From Guillardia theta CCMP2712 (taxonomy: Eukaryota; Cryptophyceae; Pyrenomonadales; Geminigeraceae): a stretch of DNA of 64,000 nt. Within the stretch, counting starts at the first letter, position 1. The number at the start of each line of letters is the position of its first letter. This document shows, piece by piece, positions 13,149 to 25,100 of this stretch. The notes beneath the pieces were generated by a model. The model had not been told where the DNA came from. It saw only the letters and a program-made list of their open reading frames with translations, and did not search any database. Location of the stretch: NCBI RefSeq assembly GCF_000315625.1, contig NW_005434633.1:317367-381366 (forward strand). The letters run 5' to 3'. The translations under genes and the position numbers were made by a program.

Positions 13149-13787
13149 CTCTAAAGCGACTGCCCTAACGCTTCCCTTCGCCTCATTTTCGCCCGTTGAA
13201 TCACGGGGGTAGAACTACTATGTTCGAATTGACAGGCGGGCCAACCCCTGGTCGGTGAATTAAACAGTACAAATAATTAGTTAAATACCCCCCCCCCCCG
13301 CTTCGCCTCCATGCGGTCTGTGTGGGGCGCCGTTGAATTGAGAACGGGTGCTGAATGAGGCCACGGAAATGGCGAAATGGCGGGAACCGGGAGGAAGGAG
13401 AAAAAGAGCAGAGGGGGGGGGGGGGGGGAGAAAAACATGGGGGGGGAGCGGAGACGAGTTGACCCTCCTCTCTTTGCTGAGTTTCCTCTGTCCTCTAGTT
13501 TATTTCATCCTCTTTGAACCCCGAAGAATCACTCCTTGCCCCGTACGCGGTCAAGTTGTTCAGACATGCACAGGTTAGGGAGAAGATGGCTGAGGAGGCG
13601 GGAGCATCTGAGGGATCATCAGAGCTCAACAGTTGTCGCACATACGATATGATGTTGTTGATTGCTGAGACGTTGACAGGCACGGGATGAACGATGCAAA
13701 ACTAGCTTCCTGGAACACTTACTGGAGGGAGCAGGGACGATAAGAAGGCGTCTGACTGATAGAAGCGCATACGAGCATGTGAGGATA

Positions 13788-14541
13788 CTATAGCCCTTTA
13801 TTGAGATGGCCTGCCAGTGCGCAGCCGCTAGCGCTATGCGGGTCGATCGCTTCCTCCTTGAACCTAACCCCAATCTGCGAAGACACGAGAAAATGAGGCG
13901 ACACAAGGTAAAAGAGAGAAGGATGAGCCGATAGGGAATCGACGACAGGAAGCTGAGCAGAGAGGAGAGGAGAGACAAGGTTTCTCACCTGGATCCACGC
14001 TAAGAACGACGATGCATCATCCTCTGTCATGTTGTAGCGTTGAGCGAAATCCTTGGGTGAGATCTGCAGTCAACATCAAGACTCCCTTCCTCCTCACTTC
14101 CTAGCTTGTACCTCCGTCAGCCCCTCCACGTTCCCTGTGAGCAGGTCTGCAATCTCTCCAGCCTTGTCGTCACCGAACCTAGATCCATCACAGTCAAGTC
14201 ACCCAACGGGCCGACGATGTGCCTCACAGGTTGTATTTCTTCACAATCCGATCGAAATTTCGTTTCATTCTCTTCAGCTGTCTACCGGCAGGATCGTTAT
14301 CATCCTCATCATCCAAATCCAGCTTGTGTAACTTCGGCGCAGCGCGTATGAAGAGCATGTTCTCTGGTTTCACTCCCAGCACCTGCCCGTCCTTCGCTAA
14401 CCTCACCGCCCAACGTCCTTTCTCCTCATCGAATCGGAGCAGCTCTCCTTCAGAGCCATTGTGTTCCGCTGCAGCCTTGAGGTTCTGAAGTTTCACTGTG
14501 GCTCCAACTTGAAACTGGGTGTCATCTGAAGTTTCCTGCAT
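13788..14541 (-). CDS. Small protein with an SH3-like barrel motif
   Basis: Exon 1 (14541 to about 14231) begins MQETSDDTQF. It carries the SH3-like pattern common in protist proteins: VKLQNLKAAAEHNGSEGELL, then RFDEEKGRWAVRL, then VKPENMLF. Downstream exons on the same strand read FGDDKAGEIADLLTGNVEGL, ISPKDFAQRYNMTEDDASSF and IGVRFKEEAIDPHSASG, ending at the stop at 13788. Acceptors and donors are standard GT-AG. The N-terminal module resembles KOW/SH3-type domains found beside MYND or ankyrin domains in algae, but no such partner is present here. Function unknown; probably cytosolic or nuclear, since no targeting peptide is visible. Confidence 0.65.
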
Positions 14542-15339
14542 GCTGGAAACTGCAAAACAGAGAATCAGTGAGTCGAAGCGGTGGAGTCTTCACATTCAGA
14601 CTACAGCTTCTCTTTGGTCATTCATCGATGATTTCAGACTCATTTCAGAACTTTCATCTTCTACTCCAACGAGATTTCAATGATCCTCCAGCAACAATGT
14701 GAAGCCATTGCAACAACACAAACAAACACAACAAGGTTCAGTTCAGTTTGTCTTGGGCATGCAACATTACAGACCTCAACACCATGGTACCAACAACGCC
14801 TGACTTACAAGAAAAACCATCAAAACAACATCTTCTTCAACACAAGAACTCGCATTCTTGCCCGCTCTCGATCGCTCGATCGTTCAATCCCTCCGTTCTC
14901 CCACCACATTTTCGCACGAGCCCCCTCATCCCCCTCGCCATTTACATCATCTCCCTCATTCCCATGACTCATCTCCCTCATACCCATACCCTCCGTGAAG
15001 CAGGGCGAAGGGTCATCATGGCAGGGGAGAGCGAAGCACGCAGGCCATGCACAAGGTATGTGAAGTTGCGGTAGGAGGGAGCATGGAGAGCGCGACATGA
15101 AGTACACGACATGGTGGAGATTCCATGATGCGATGACAACCTTATGATGTGATTGAAATGTCTGAAGGGATGACCACGATGTTTGACATCCTGATGTTTT
15201 GAATGTTCATTCTTTCTGCTTTTATTGCTGTCCATGCTCGAGTTGGTATTGTGCATGTGCATAGCAATGCAACTTTTTGTATGTCTGAAAGCTTTGCTGC
15301 TCTATCGCGTGCTCCATGTGCTAGGGGCGTCACACGGTT
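14542..15339. other. Intergenic between divergently transcribed genes
   Basis: This is about 800 bp between the start of the SH3-like gene (-) and the start of the membrane protein gene (+), so it should hold both promoters. I see no TATA box I would defend, no RNA gene and no conserved-looking ORF. Confidence 0.5.
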
Positions 15340-16857
15340 ATGGACATTCTTTGTACATGTGTAAACGTTGACAGTCTCCTCGCAACGAGAGTCGAGCGTG
15401 CTGACTTCTCAATTCGCAGGTTGACAACCTTGAAAGCTCTCCCTCCCTTGCTCCTGATGACATGCATGGTGGTCGTCCTGTTTCAATTTGTAGGCAGGAG
15501 GGATGCGATTGAATTAGCGGGGAAGCAGAACATTGAAGTTCCTCGGAATCTGCTGGAGCAGATGAATCAGGAGCTCGCAACGGACACCAAGACTATTCTT
15601 AACCTGAACCAGCATGTATCGCAGTTGCAGTCTGTGGTCTCGAGGTTGAAAAGCAAGCGAGGCGAACTTCGCCAGGTCCACTCGCAGAGGCAACATAGCA
15701 TGTTGGATACAGCCAGCAACGCATCTCCGGGAGAAGACGAGATGATGCAGCGAGCCCGACAGAATGCCATGGACAATCGGGAAGTTGCCTTCCTATCAGC
15801 GAGGCATCGCTTGCTTGAAAAGCAGTCGGATTTCGTCAGAGACTTTCCTTACTGGGCGGTCAACTCTGCGCTGGCAGATGCGTCAAAAGGGCATGGACAA
15901 GAGGGTGAATGGAGAGCGGACAGAGGTCCTCCATATGTCATGGCTACCACTCTCTACAGTGGGGTTGGGGTGAATCGCAAGGGAAGTGCTGACATGGTTC
16001 GAAAAATCTTGGGCATCAAGACTTCGTAATAATCTTTCGACGGTGCTGCCGTGTACTGACTGCATTGGATTCCTCAGGTTCCGATTCCACAAGTGGGAAG
16101 GAGACAGTTTCCTCACAGACTTTGACGGACCGCAGTTTCGCTACTTGTACCGGAATGTGCACTCCACTCTTGTGATTCCACCGCTGGAACGATCTGGTGA
16201 GCATTTTGTGGTCTCTGCTAGCCCTCCAGGGCTGACGATTCTGCTGTGGAAGGTGGACCCATCTTGGGATGGAATGCTGTCCATAGGCTGTATCTGTACG
16301 TCAATGAAGGGTCGAACACTCTCATTGTTCTCGGGGGGCCATCATCGGTCATCTTCATCAACAACAACGTGATCAACACGGATGGGGGGTATGATTTACA
16401 GTCAAAATGGGCCCCGGGTCCATACGAACGGCAGAAGGTGTGGATGGCTGCCGACTGTTGAGGAAGAGTGACCAGATGCTCGGCAGGAGGCAAGAGATAC
16501 ACCGCTTGCCGCATGCGCCACCACACTGCCAGGGCCTGGGACATCGGTTCATGGAGTAGCCATATCCTCTCTACCGTAAGACCTCAGCTCGCAAGGCGTA
16601 CATGCTTGCTGACGACATCAACAGTGCGGAGGCTGTATCATATTACGAGTCTGGAGATGTTTCAGTCATGTTCTCGATCCCTTCTGGGTAAGTCGTTTGC
16701 AGGACAGCGCTCGTTGGATCATTTCTTGCTCATTTTCTTGTTTTTACGCAGTTCTGGAAGAGTCCTGTATCTTGGATACAACTTTGCAGAGCCCTTGACG
16801 CCCTGGGTCCATGCCCTCATCGCCGCCACTCAATTTCCAGACTACAAGAAAAAATGA
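15340..16857 (+). CDS. Type II membrane protein with lumenal coiled coil, function unknown
   Basis: The first exon encodes a short cytoplasmic N-terminus, one hydrophobic anchor (ALPPLLLMTCMVVVLFQFVG) and a coiled coil (NLNQHVSQLQSVVSRLKSKR). Later exons begin after acceptors near 16078, 16230 and 16750. They read FRFHKWEGDSFLTDFDG, VHRLYLYVNEGSNTLIVLGG, YMLADDINSAEAVSYYESGD and SGRVLYLGYNFAEPLTPWVH, ending at TGA 16855. The GRVLYLGYNF stretch resembles the C-terminal edge of class-I glutamine-amidotransferase-like folds in some secreted proteins; I give that low weight. An acceptor-like CAG at 15417-15419 leaves the true first exon uncertain. It converges with the GILT-like gene, 103 bp between stops. 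Confidence 0.6.
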
Positions 16858-16960
16858 CCCTTCCCATTGCTTGCCTACTGTCTTTTATTACAATTCCCTC
16901 TCCAAGTTGAAAAATACATGAATGTTGGTTAAAGCATTTACAGCATCTGCAACAAAGCAA

Positions 16961-18259
16961 TCAGGTCTGCATGTACGGATGACCCTCGTCATCACTTCCC
17001 CTAGAACTGTGCCACTTCCAAACAACAAGTACAATGATTCCCAGCAAGAAAGATCCTCCTCCCACTGCCCACAAGATCGCAATCCCATCCGTGTTGGCCA
17101 GCTGGATAGGAGGTAGGTAAGGAGGCTCTTTAGGGAAGTAGTAGCATCCAAGTGGACGAGGAACAGTACCGTTGACATACGGTTGTACCTTAGAGACATA
17201 AGCATCACAGATAGCCTTTCCCAGAAGGAAGATGTGAGTCCTGTTAGGCGAATTGAGCACTTTGCCATCAACTACTATCCACGGACTGGACTGAATGGGA
17301 GGAAGGAAAGTTTTTGTCTTGTACAAGTTCCTCAGTAGGAGTTCCGAGGCCCGTTTGCTATGCATGCAATCTGCGATCTTCTTGACCGACATGCCGCCTC
17401 CAAACTCGTCAATGCACTGTAGAGCAACCTCAGACGGCATCCCCTGACAGACATGGGACGAGGAGGAGCCTGTATGAGCAACAGAATCGATAAGAGGCAC
17501 TTCGCCGTCAGCACACGTTCTGACAATGATGCAACTAGAAACAGGGAACCAATCTTCAAGCGCGGGATAAGCATCCTCGACACATGAGAGGATGGCGTTA
17601 CCGACACATTCGGAGGGTCCATGCTCGCAGAAAAATTCAGGGAAACCGGACTCCAGTGTAATATTCACATCCTCGGTCGAGTTCGATCCATCCACTTTCA
17701 CCACGGAGGGTACCTTAGGGTCCATGTCCTTCACCAGTGTATTTCCCGATGGATACAGGTGTAGCCTGACGATATCCTTCATTCCCGGGGCCTCGATGAC
17801 AGGCATGAGCACCCATTCTACAAACATCTGACTCGCCCTTCCCTGCGACTCCATGTAGACATCCACGTCAACATGGTAGTCGACTCCTTCAGGCGGTGAA
17901 AATGAAACATGCCGCAGAGGAATGACTTTCTTGCCTTGTGCGCTTGTAGTGTCCGCCAAACTGACCTTTGTCTTCCCCTTTGAAACGAATTTTCTCTTCA
18001 AGTCCGCGAGAATTCCTGACGTGGAATTGGTGACGCTCAACTTCGCCACACTTGCCACAACAACATCAACCCCATCATTCGGTATCCATGCAATGGCAAC
18101 TATCAAAAATGCCACCAAAATGGCTGAACCAAGGATTCTCGCCTTTCGTGCATGAATATTCCTAGACTCCCACGCACTTACCATCTTGAAGTTTACTTCC
18201 TCCGAATTTCTTGTTTTTGTCTCCAAGTTGCCCTTTGACGCTCCCTTCTCTCTCCCCAC
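16961..18259 (-). CDS. GILT-family membrane protein lacking the CxxC active site
   Basis: A single 432-codon frame. A signal-anchor lies at residues 43-60 (ILGSAILVAFLIVAIAWI) and a C-terminal membrane helix near 395-418 (AVGGGSFLLGIIVLVVW), before a short basic tail. The GILT signature (family form CQHGxxxC) is at 211-218 as CEHGPSEC. The downstream Cys pattern and a PPIQSSPWIVVDG segment also fit the family. GILTs are thioredoxin-like reductases of lysosomes or vacuoles that open disulfides through CxxC. Here the matching position (137-143, ESQGRAS, after VDVDVYM) has no cysteine, so the protein is probably not a thiol reductase. An alternative start is Met-26. The frame needs no intron, unusual for this window. 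Confidence 0.8.
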   Translation of the reverse strand: MGREKGASKGNLETKTRNSEEVNFKMVSAWESRNIHARKARILGSAILVAFLIVAIAWIPNDGVDVVVASVAKLSVTNSTSGILADLKRKFVSKGKTKVSLADTTSAQGKKVIPLRHVSFSPPEGVDYHVDVDVYMESQGRASQMFVEWVLMPVIEAPGMKDIVRLHLYPSGNTLVKDMDPKVPSVVKVDGSNSTEDVNITLESGFPEFFCEHGPSECVGNAILSCVEDAYPALEDWFPVSSCIIVRTCADGEVPLIDSVAHTGSSSSHVCQGMPSEVALQCIDEFGGGMSVKKIADCMHSKRASELLLRNLYKTKTFLPPIQSSPWIVVDGKVLNSPNRTHIFLLGKAICDAYVSKVQPYVNGTVPRPLGCYYFPKEPPYLPPIQLANTDGIAILWAVGGGSFLLGIIVLVVWKWHSSRGSDDEGHPYMQT

Positions 18260-18933
18260 CCTCCTGACTCACTTTCTTCCTTCCTCACAGCAACTCTGTC
18301 TCTCCCTCTTCGCCTCCTCGCAACCCCCCTCAACAGCTCCTTCGACGTCTGGCAGCCATTCCCGTCTATTTCTGGTAATCACTACCCCTACCCCCTTCTA
18401 TCTATCACCCCTATAAAGTTCCATGGACAGCACGAACTAACTCCTACTTGTCTTTCAAGTTCAACCGCTGTCCCCAAAAATTAACCGATATCTTTACTTA
18501 ACTGCATAGCGCCAGCCAGCGCGTGGCTCCGACTCCGAAGTTGGACCCGGTGACCGCTGACTGGCAGGCCGGGTTGCCGCAGGGGGTGCAACTTGACATC
18601 TTCAATGGGATCGCCCCTTGTGCATGTGCATTGCTGCGTACCGGACCGTCGGCGGCCCAGAGAAAACAAGTCTTCAGTCAAGTTCTTCTGCATCTAATCC
18701 GCGGCAGCACGAAGGCATGTGAAAAGAGATCGAGAGCAGTAAGTGTTTCACCAGCGAGTACGGGCCCGGGGGATGCGCAGAAAATTCATGATTGGCACTG
18801 AGGATTGGGTGTAAGGACTGTGACTCACCTCATAGAGTACACTAGGAGATATACTTCAGAGTCGCTGCTGATAGGTATAACAATCACATGACGGTTATAA
18901 ACCCGTTATTCTACTGTCAAACTGGGGGTATGT
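18260..18933. other. Intergenic between divergent GILT-like and BNR-repeat genes
   Basis: A shared 5' region of about 670 bp. A CTATAAAG sequence at 18411-18418 is TATA-like but unproven. The short open frame at 18523-18801 has no recognisable features, so I do not call it a gene. Confidence 0.4.
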
Positions 18934-21430
18934 TTGATGGCACCAACGGAGAGCATGCAGACCGATCGCCCTCTCCTCTCCCCTCTCCTCCGACATCTCC
19001 CCCCTGCCCTCCTCCTACTCCTCCTCCTCCCTTGCTTGACCTCCTCCCAGTCGTGTTCAGCTCCTGTGCTAGGAAACGACGACGTCTACGGCTGGATCTA
19101 CGTCGTTGGTGACTGGAGGGCTGGACTCGGGTAGGCAGGTCCTGAGATAAGAGCAGGCTCGGGCGGAAACATCATCAAGAGCTCTGATGCTGGATCGACC
19201 TGGCAATGTGTGCATTGTGGTCTTATGAGGCTCACGACCGAGGATCTTTACGACGTAAACTTCAACAGCGCCTTGCGGTTCGTCTGACTGATTGGTCAAT
19301 TTGACGGTTGACAATCGTGGAAGAGGTGTAGCTGTGGGCAGGAATGGTGTGATCCTGAGCACATGGAACGGAGGAGCCAACTGGCAGCTCAATCAGGACT
19401 TTCCGATCCATCTTTACGGGGTGCATGTGTTCCGCCCCCTTCAGATCTACGTAGGAGGGCACACCCATGTTGTGAGGAAATGATGATGCTTGCAAGGTTG
19501 TCGGCGATGGAGGAAGTGTATTGTATACCGACAATGGCGGGGACACGTGGAATCGACTCGCAACGATCGAGGCGGTTGATGTCCAAGGAAAGAAGGTCCT
19601 GCCCACCTTGAACGCTATCCGTGAGCGAAAGAAGGACAGAGGGTGAGCAGTGAAGGTTGACACCTTGAACAGGCTTCACGGACAACTCCAACGCAATTGT
19701 TGTCGGGCAGGCGAACTTCTGGTAAACATCGTGTTCAGCAGCTCCCTTGTGTGATGGAAGGATATCAGGTGGGTAACGTCCGACGGCGGTACCACGTGGA
19801 CCAGAAACAACTTGACTGGTCAGTTGGACAGATCAAAGTTTCTTTTGTTTTATTTTCATATCTCATCCCCCTTATTCATCTCTGTGTGAATTTCCCAGGT
19901 GTTCCCTGGAACGAACAAGGTGTGGTCATGCGACGCCTAGCGCTGGTGAGTGTGTGTTGTGCTGGTGGCAAAAAACATCGATTCACCAAGTCGCAGGACG
20001 AGATAGCACACTTTGTAAGATGGCACTTGCTTGCATGGATGTAGCTTCCTTTTGAATTGGAGCTCATGTTTCGATTCCTTTCGTTTTCAAGATTGCGATT
20101 GGAAACAAGGGGATTGTGTACACGATATCAAGACAGACGAAGTACCTCATTGCGACACTTTGACATGTTGGGAACATTGATGTTTTCTCGTCAGCGATCA
20201 AAACGATGCTGTGGAATTTACATGGAAGAAGGCATGTTGCGAAATCTTTGTTGTCTTGATTGACATGCGTCTGCGCAGCTCACCGTCGTTGCTCAGAACC
20301 TTTCGAGAGGTGCGTAAACATTTCGAAGTTTGCAAGAAGAGCGTCTATGAGCTGTCGACAATAATCATGTGCTTGATATCGGCAAACGCCCATATGTCGA
20401 GAACATTGTTGTTGTTGTTCATGATGTCAAGTCTTGGAGAGTGATGTTATCACTAACCATGTTTCATGTCTCAGTGGAGTTCTATGGATCCTATACCCTC
20501 AACTTATCAACATTCGGTGAGTGAGAAGGCTCCATCTCAGGAGAAACAAAGGATCTGAATTGTCTTTCTCAGTGGTTGTTGGCAATGATGCAGATAGAGG
20601 AATCGTCTATTCTTCTTTTGGCGCATCCGAGGTTTGAACATTTCTATGTGTTCGTGATATTCCTGGAACATTGTTTTCCTGGACACTACCATAAGAAGGA
20701 TTGCATAGCTACACACACCTTCGTATCCTCCTCCTCCTCCTCCTCCTTCTCCTCCTTCTCCTCCTTCTCCTCCTTCTCCTCCTTCTCCTCCTTCTCCTTC
20801 TCCTCCTCCTCCTTCATCAGCATCATCAACAACATTGACAGTTACCAAAAGTTTGCATCTCCTTCAAAATCGCCCATTCATTCAAGTCCATAACACATCA
20901 AATCAGTCTCTCACCGTCAAAGACCTTCNNNNNNNNNNNNNNNNNNNNNNNNNNNNNNNNNNNNNNNNNNNNNNNNNNNNNNNNNNNNNNNNNNNNNNNN
21001 NNNNNNNNNNNNNNNNNNNNNNNNNNNNTCTCTCCCTAATTTCCTCCTTGTCAGTCGTCGCTACCAGCGGAGGGGCGGTCCTGAGATCGCAAGACTGTGC
21101 GACGAAATGGACCCAGTGAGTTGTCTTCCTGTCCGCCGCTTCCCATCCTCTTGCGTTCCTGCCCTTCCTCCCTTCCTCCCTCTCCTTCTTATCCTCTGCT
21201 CTTTCGGATCTTATTGCCTCCTCTCAGTTTTTCATGTCCTTCTCCTCCCCTTCATTCACCCTCTCCTCCTTCGTTCTCTTGCCGTTTTTCTCTTCCCTTC
21301 CCACCCCCCCCCTCTCCATACCTCCCCTCTCTCCCACCTGCTCCAGTAGCTTCCACTGATTCTTTTGGCAGGCAGGTGGTACCAGATGCAGCAAAGGCAA
21401 CTCAATGGACAGCGATAGACGGTGAGATCG
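18934..21430 (+). CDS. BNR/Ycf48-like repeat protein with signal peptide, split by an assembly gap
   Basis: Exon 1 starts with two Mets at 18934 and encodes a strong hydrophobic leader (ALLLLLLLPCLTSSQS), then DDVYGWIYVVGDWRAGLG. Many small exons follow with the beta-propeller signature of Asp-box/BNR and Ycf48 proteins: SSDAGSTW, GVAVGRNGVILSTWNGGANW, VVGDGGSVLYTDNGGDTW, WVTSDGGTTW, IAIGNKGIVY, and after the gap VVATSGGAVLRSQDCATKW. Ycf48/HCF136 helps assemble photosystem II, but BNR repeats also occur in sialidases and sortilin-like proteins, so the role is open. With a signal peptide it is either secreted or, in an alga with a complex plastid, plastid-imported. A 100-N gap at 20929-21028 removes sequence between two exons. 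The 3' end is not clear; the last exon I support ends near 21421. Confidence 0.6.
20727..20820 (+). repeat. (TCC/TTC)n tract
   Basis: Tandem TCCTCC and TTCTCC triplets in an intron of the BNR-repeat gene, about 110 bp before the gap. Confidence 0.85.
20929..21028. other. Assembly gap (100 N)
   Basis: Exactly 100 N, a conventional placeholder length, so the true distance is unknown. It lies within the BNR-repeat gene. Confidence 0.99.
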
Positions 21431-22154
21431 GTGGTGGTGGTGGACGAGGAGGAGCGGTAGAAAAAGAGGAAAGAAGGGGAGGAAGCGACGAGAAAAGGGA
21501 AGCAGGCAACCAGGATGGGAGAAGGCGAAGGAGGAGGAGAGGAGATGGCGAGGGGCTGTGCAGGAAGAGAAGGCAGGGACGAAGAGAGGAGGAGGAAATG
21601 GAGACGGGCTGGTGGGATGTGTGAAAGACCAGGAAGGGGAGCGAGGGGAGGGGCTTGACGTGTGGGAGGGTGTGAGTGGGGTAGGACGAGGAGAAGGGGC
21701 TTAGAGCGCGGGGCGGGGGCGGGGCGGTGGTGGAGGAAGAGGAGAGTAACGGCAACGCGAGCAGGCAGGAGTGTCTCGCAGGAATCGGGCGCAGGTCTGC
21801 GGGTTCATCAGGTGAGAGAGCAGGACGGAGGAAGAGGAAGACTGAAGTTACAGCTCCAGACCAGCTGGACGACGATGATGACGATGACAATGATGATGAT
21901 GACAACAAGCGCATTCGGATGGACTTCACCGTGAAGATCATGTGGAGTTACAGAGGCAGAGGCGGGAGCAGGAGAAGGGGAAGGAGCAGGAGCAGGAGCA
22001 GAGGAAGTGGCGATGAGAGTCATGGTGAGGTTCAAGGCTGCGAGCAATGAAGTGAGGAGGAGTGAGCAAGCAGGGTAACCAACAGGCTAGTCACTCAACC
22101 TGTTCACAACATACAACTTCTCCTCCTCCTCCTCCTCCTCCTCCTCCTCCGCTC
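21431..22154. other. Low-complexity purine-rich stretch between BNR gene and calpain gene
   Basis: Dominated by GGA/GAA on the plus strand. A plus frame at 21727-22050 contains an Asp-run (about 21871-21904) and an SR-type run, and might be a 3' exon of the BNR gene, but nothing fixes its borders. A (CTC)n tract lies at 22121-22150. Confidence 0.4.
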
Positions 22155-25100
22155 TCATGAATCGAGACCCAGGGCGCTGGCAAGGCTCCTCCTCTCCTCC
22201 ATCGACAGCCGCGGGCCCAGCTCCCTGCAAGTGAAGTCACTTGCTGGCAAGTGAGGAGTAGGAGGAGGTACGAGCAGAGCGTGAGGAGAGCCTTGAAGAC
22301 ATCTCCTCCTCCCTCCTTGCGCTCTGAAGATAACAGAAGTGAGAGACTGTAGGAGCAGGTGGGGGGCGAGATGAGAGGGGAGGAGGAGGAGGAGGAGGAG
22401 GAAGCAGGTACATCAGAACATAACGAGGAGAGCAGGAGTAGGAGGACACAGCATGAGGAGAAGGGAAGAAGGAAAACATGGGCAGGAGAAGAGGAGTGCA
22501 AGAGGAGGAGGAAGACGGGTAGAGCAGGAGAGAAGGGAGTAGAAGTTGTGAAGAGACGACGACGAACAGCGGGCATGAAACCTGAACGAGCCATCGCCTG
22601 GCTCACTGTTGGCTTGACCTCCTCCTTCAACGTAGTTCCTGCTCGCTGGCTGCTCGAACCGACTTGCCCGAACATCTGCCAGGAGTAAGAGGCAGGAGTG
22701 AGAGCGCAGGAGGGAGCGAGAGGCAGGACGAAGGAAGTAAGAATGAGCGAGGAAGAAGCAGAAGGGATGCAACAGGAGCACGGGCAGGAGCAGGACGGGA
22801 AAAAGGAGGAGGAGAAAGAGAGGAGATATTTTGGTGGTTTTTGGTGGGGGGTGGGGGGAAGAAAGAGGAGGAGAAGGAGGTAAACGAGAGGAGGGGAAGA
22901 GGAGGAGAAGGAGGTAAACGAGAGGGAGGGGTGGGGTGGGGGTGGGGGGGCGGAATGCTGCTAACATCGGGGTCGAACTCCTCGTGCTCCTGAGGAACAA
23001 ACTCCTGCGCATCAAGACGCCTGAGGACCCGCAAACAGGCGGAGGGCAGCCGTACGCACCTCCCAAGGGTCCTCGTCGAGTTCGGAGCCAGCAGCCTCGT
23101 CCACCAGGACCACCTCTCCTCCTCGGATGAAGATCTCCTTCTTGTGCCAGACGTTGAGAAAGAACTCGCCCGCCATCCCCTTCTCGTGCGTCATGGGGAA
23201 GACGACGTAGGGAGAGTCTGCCGGGCTGAGCTGGAGGGTGAAGGGCAGGGACACATCCCGGTCCTTCCTGAAGTGACTGAAGGCGATCAGGTCACTTTTT
23301 CTCATCCTCGCTCCCTTCTCCACCACCTGCCCACTCAGCACGTCAGGTCGGGCAGGACCCTACAGATACTCACCGTCGACATCTTAGCGACGGCAAACCC
23401 GATGCCGGCCTCGTAGCTGTTGGGCACCCAGCTCGGGTCGTCTCTGTGTGCTCTAGAGTCCCGCTGGCTGAGGATGATGACGCAGGGGGTCTTCTCCTTG
23501 ACAAACAGGTGGAACTGAGGGTTTGACAGCCATGCCGCCGGCTCCCGCGACGTGGGAGGGCCCATGGCGGTCCCTCGGTGGGGAGCTGGGGACTTGGTGG
23601 GCTTGAACCACTTGCCCTTCATCCTGGTGCAGCGCCAGGGGTCCTTGAAGATGCGGCAGATGGAGAGAGTATCGAAGAGGTTGAAGAAGTCCTGATCCCA
23701 CATCCAGAAGCTCCCCTCCTCCCCGTTCCCTTCCTGCCCGCACAGCGACGCGACTCGGTCGTACTCCACCCACCTGTCGCTCTTGGGCGACCAGGGGCCC
23801 GTCCACGAGCCCTTGGGCCAGGGGTTTCTGATCTTGAGGAGGCGGAGGATTGAGTCCCGCTCATGCATCTTTTCGCCGATCTCGACCAGGTCCAGCTCCT
23901 TGCTGTCGATAACGGAGTAGCACTGGAGAGGTTCCAGCCCCATGTACCTCTCCCTCGCTCCTCTGTTGTTCTGGATGGCGCAGCCGACCAGCGACTCTGA
24001 CTTGAGCAGCTGCACGATCTCCTTCCACAGCATCCCGTTCTTGATCCGAGCCTCCACGTCAGGGTCGGAGAACTTAAGTTTCTGCGGGAGGAAACGCGTC
24101 AGTGGGAGCGAGGAGGAGAGATCGTCGGCGGTACCTGCGGCAGCCCGCCTGTCAGGTCCTTGAGCGCGTACTGGACGCTTCCTTGGTACAGGAGCTCGTA
24201 GCAGCCATGAAGCTTCGCGTACGCCTTCTCGAGGATCGGCAGCCACAGTTCCGTGCCCTTCTGGGACCTGGAGAACAGGAAGTTTCCTTGCATCGTGGCA
24301 GGCAGCCTGTCGTCGACCGTCACGTTCACCCACTTCCCGTTCTTGTAGAAGCGGACGGTGAAGATCCCGCAGTTCTCGCAGCTGGGGGAAGAGTAGCCGA
24401 CGAAGAGCTTGCGGACCAGCTCGGGCCGGGTGACCAGCATCGCAAGGGCCCCCACAAACCAAGAGTTCGCCAGCGCCCCCATGCACACGTGCGGGTGGAT
24501 CACCTGCGAGTCCTTGGGGTACAGTTTGGGCCGCTCGGTCCCGAGTTTGACCTCCAGGCTGTCGTAGGAGATCTGGAACGGCCGCAGCCATCGGATGTTC
24601 TGTACCTTGTCATCGAGGGCCGCGAGCTGGACAGCAGCTGAGGGGTTCGAGGGGTCCATGAAGATCGACTGCTCCTCAGCTGGGAACTCAGCGTCGTAGT
24701 ACCGGTACTCGTTGTCCGTGTCCTTGAAGATGACTGGCTCGCAGGTGACGTGGCGGTTGCAAAGCTCGAGGATATCAGGCTGCTGGAGTCGGATGACTGC
24801 CGGCTTCTCGATGAAAGCTTCCTCCGGGCCCAGGACAGTCTTGAGAAACTCGTCAGGTTCATCCTCCTCCTCCTCCTCCTCCTCCTCCTCCTCTTCCTCA
24901 GCCTCCTTGAGATACTCCAGGGCGGCAGACCCTGACATATGGATCTGCTCGATCTTGACGGGCTTGTTGCTTCTGACCGTGAGGTAGAACTTGCCGTCGA
25001 CGTTGGGCGTGTGGGTCATGGCGATGACAGCGTAAGGGCCCCCGCTAGGGTCGAGCACGAGCGGGAAGACTTGCAAGCTGACGTCTCGATCCCTCTTGAA

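Noticed and set aside
13495-13683. Possible 62-aa minus-strand gene or exon
   Set aside because: No domain and no splice partner; the frame lies between a microsatellite and the 3' end of another gene.
18523-18801. 92-codon plus-strand frame upstream of the BNR gene
   Set aside because: No recognisable motif and no splice link to the next gene.
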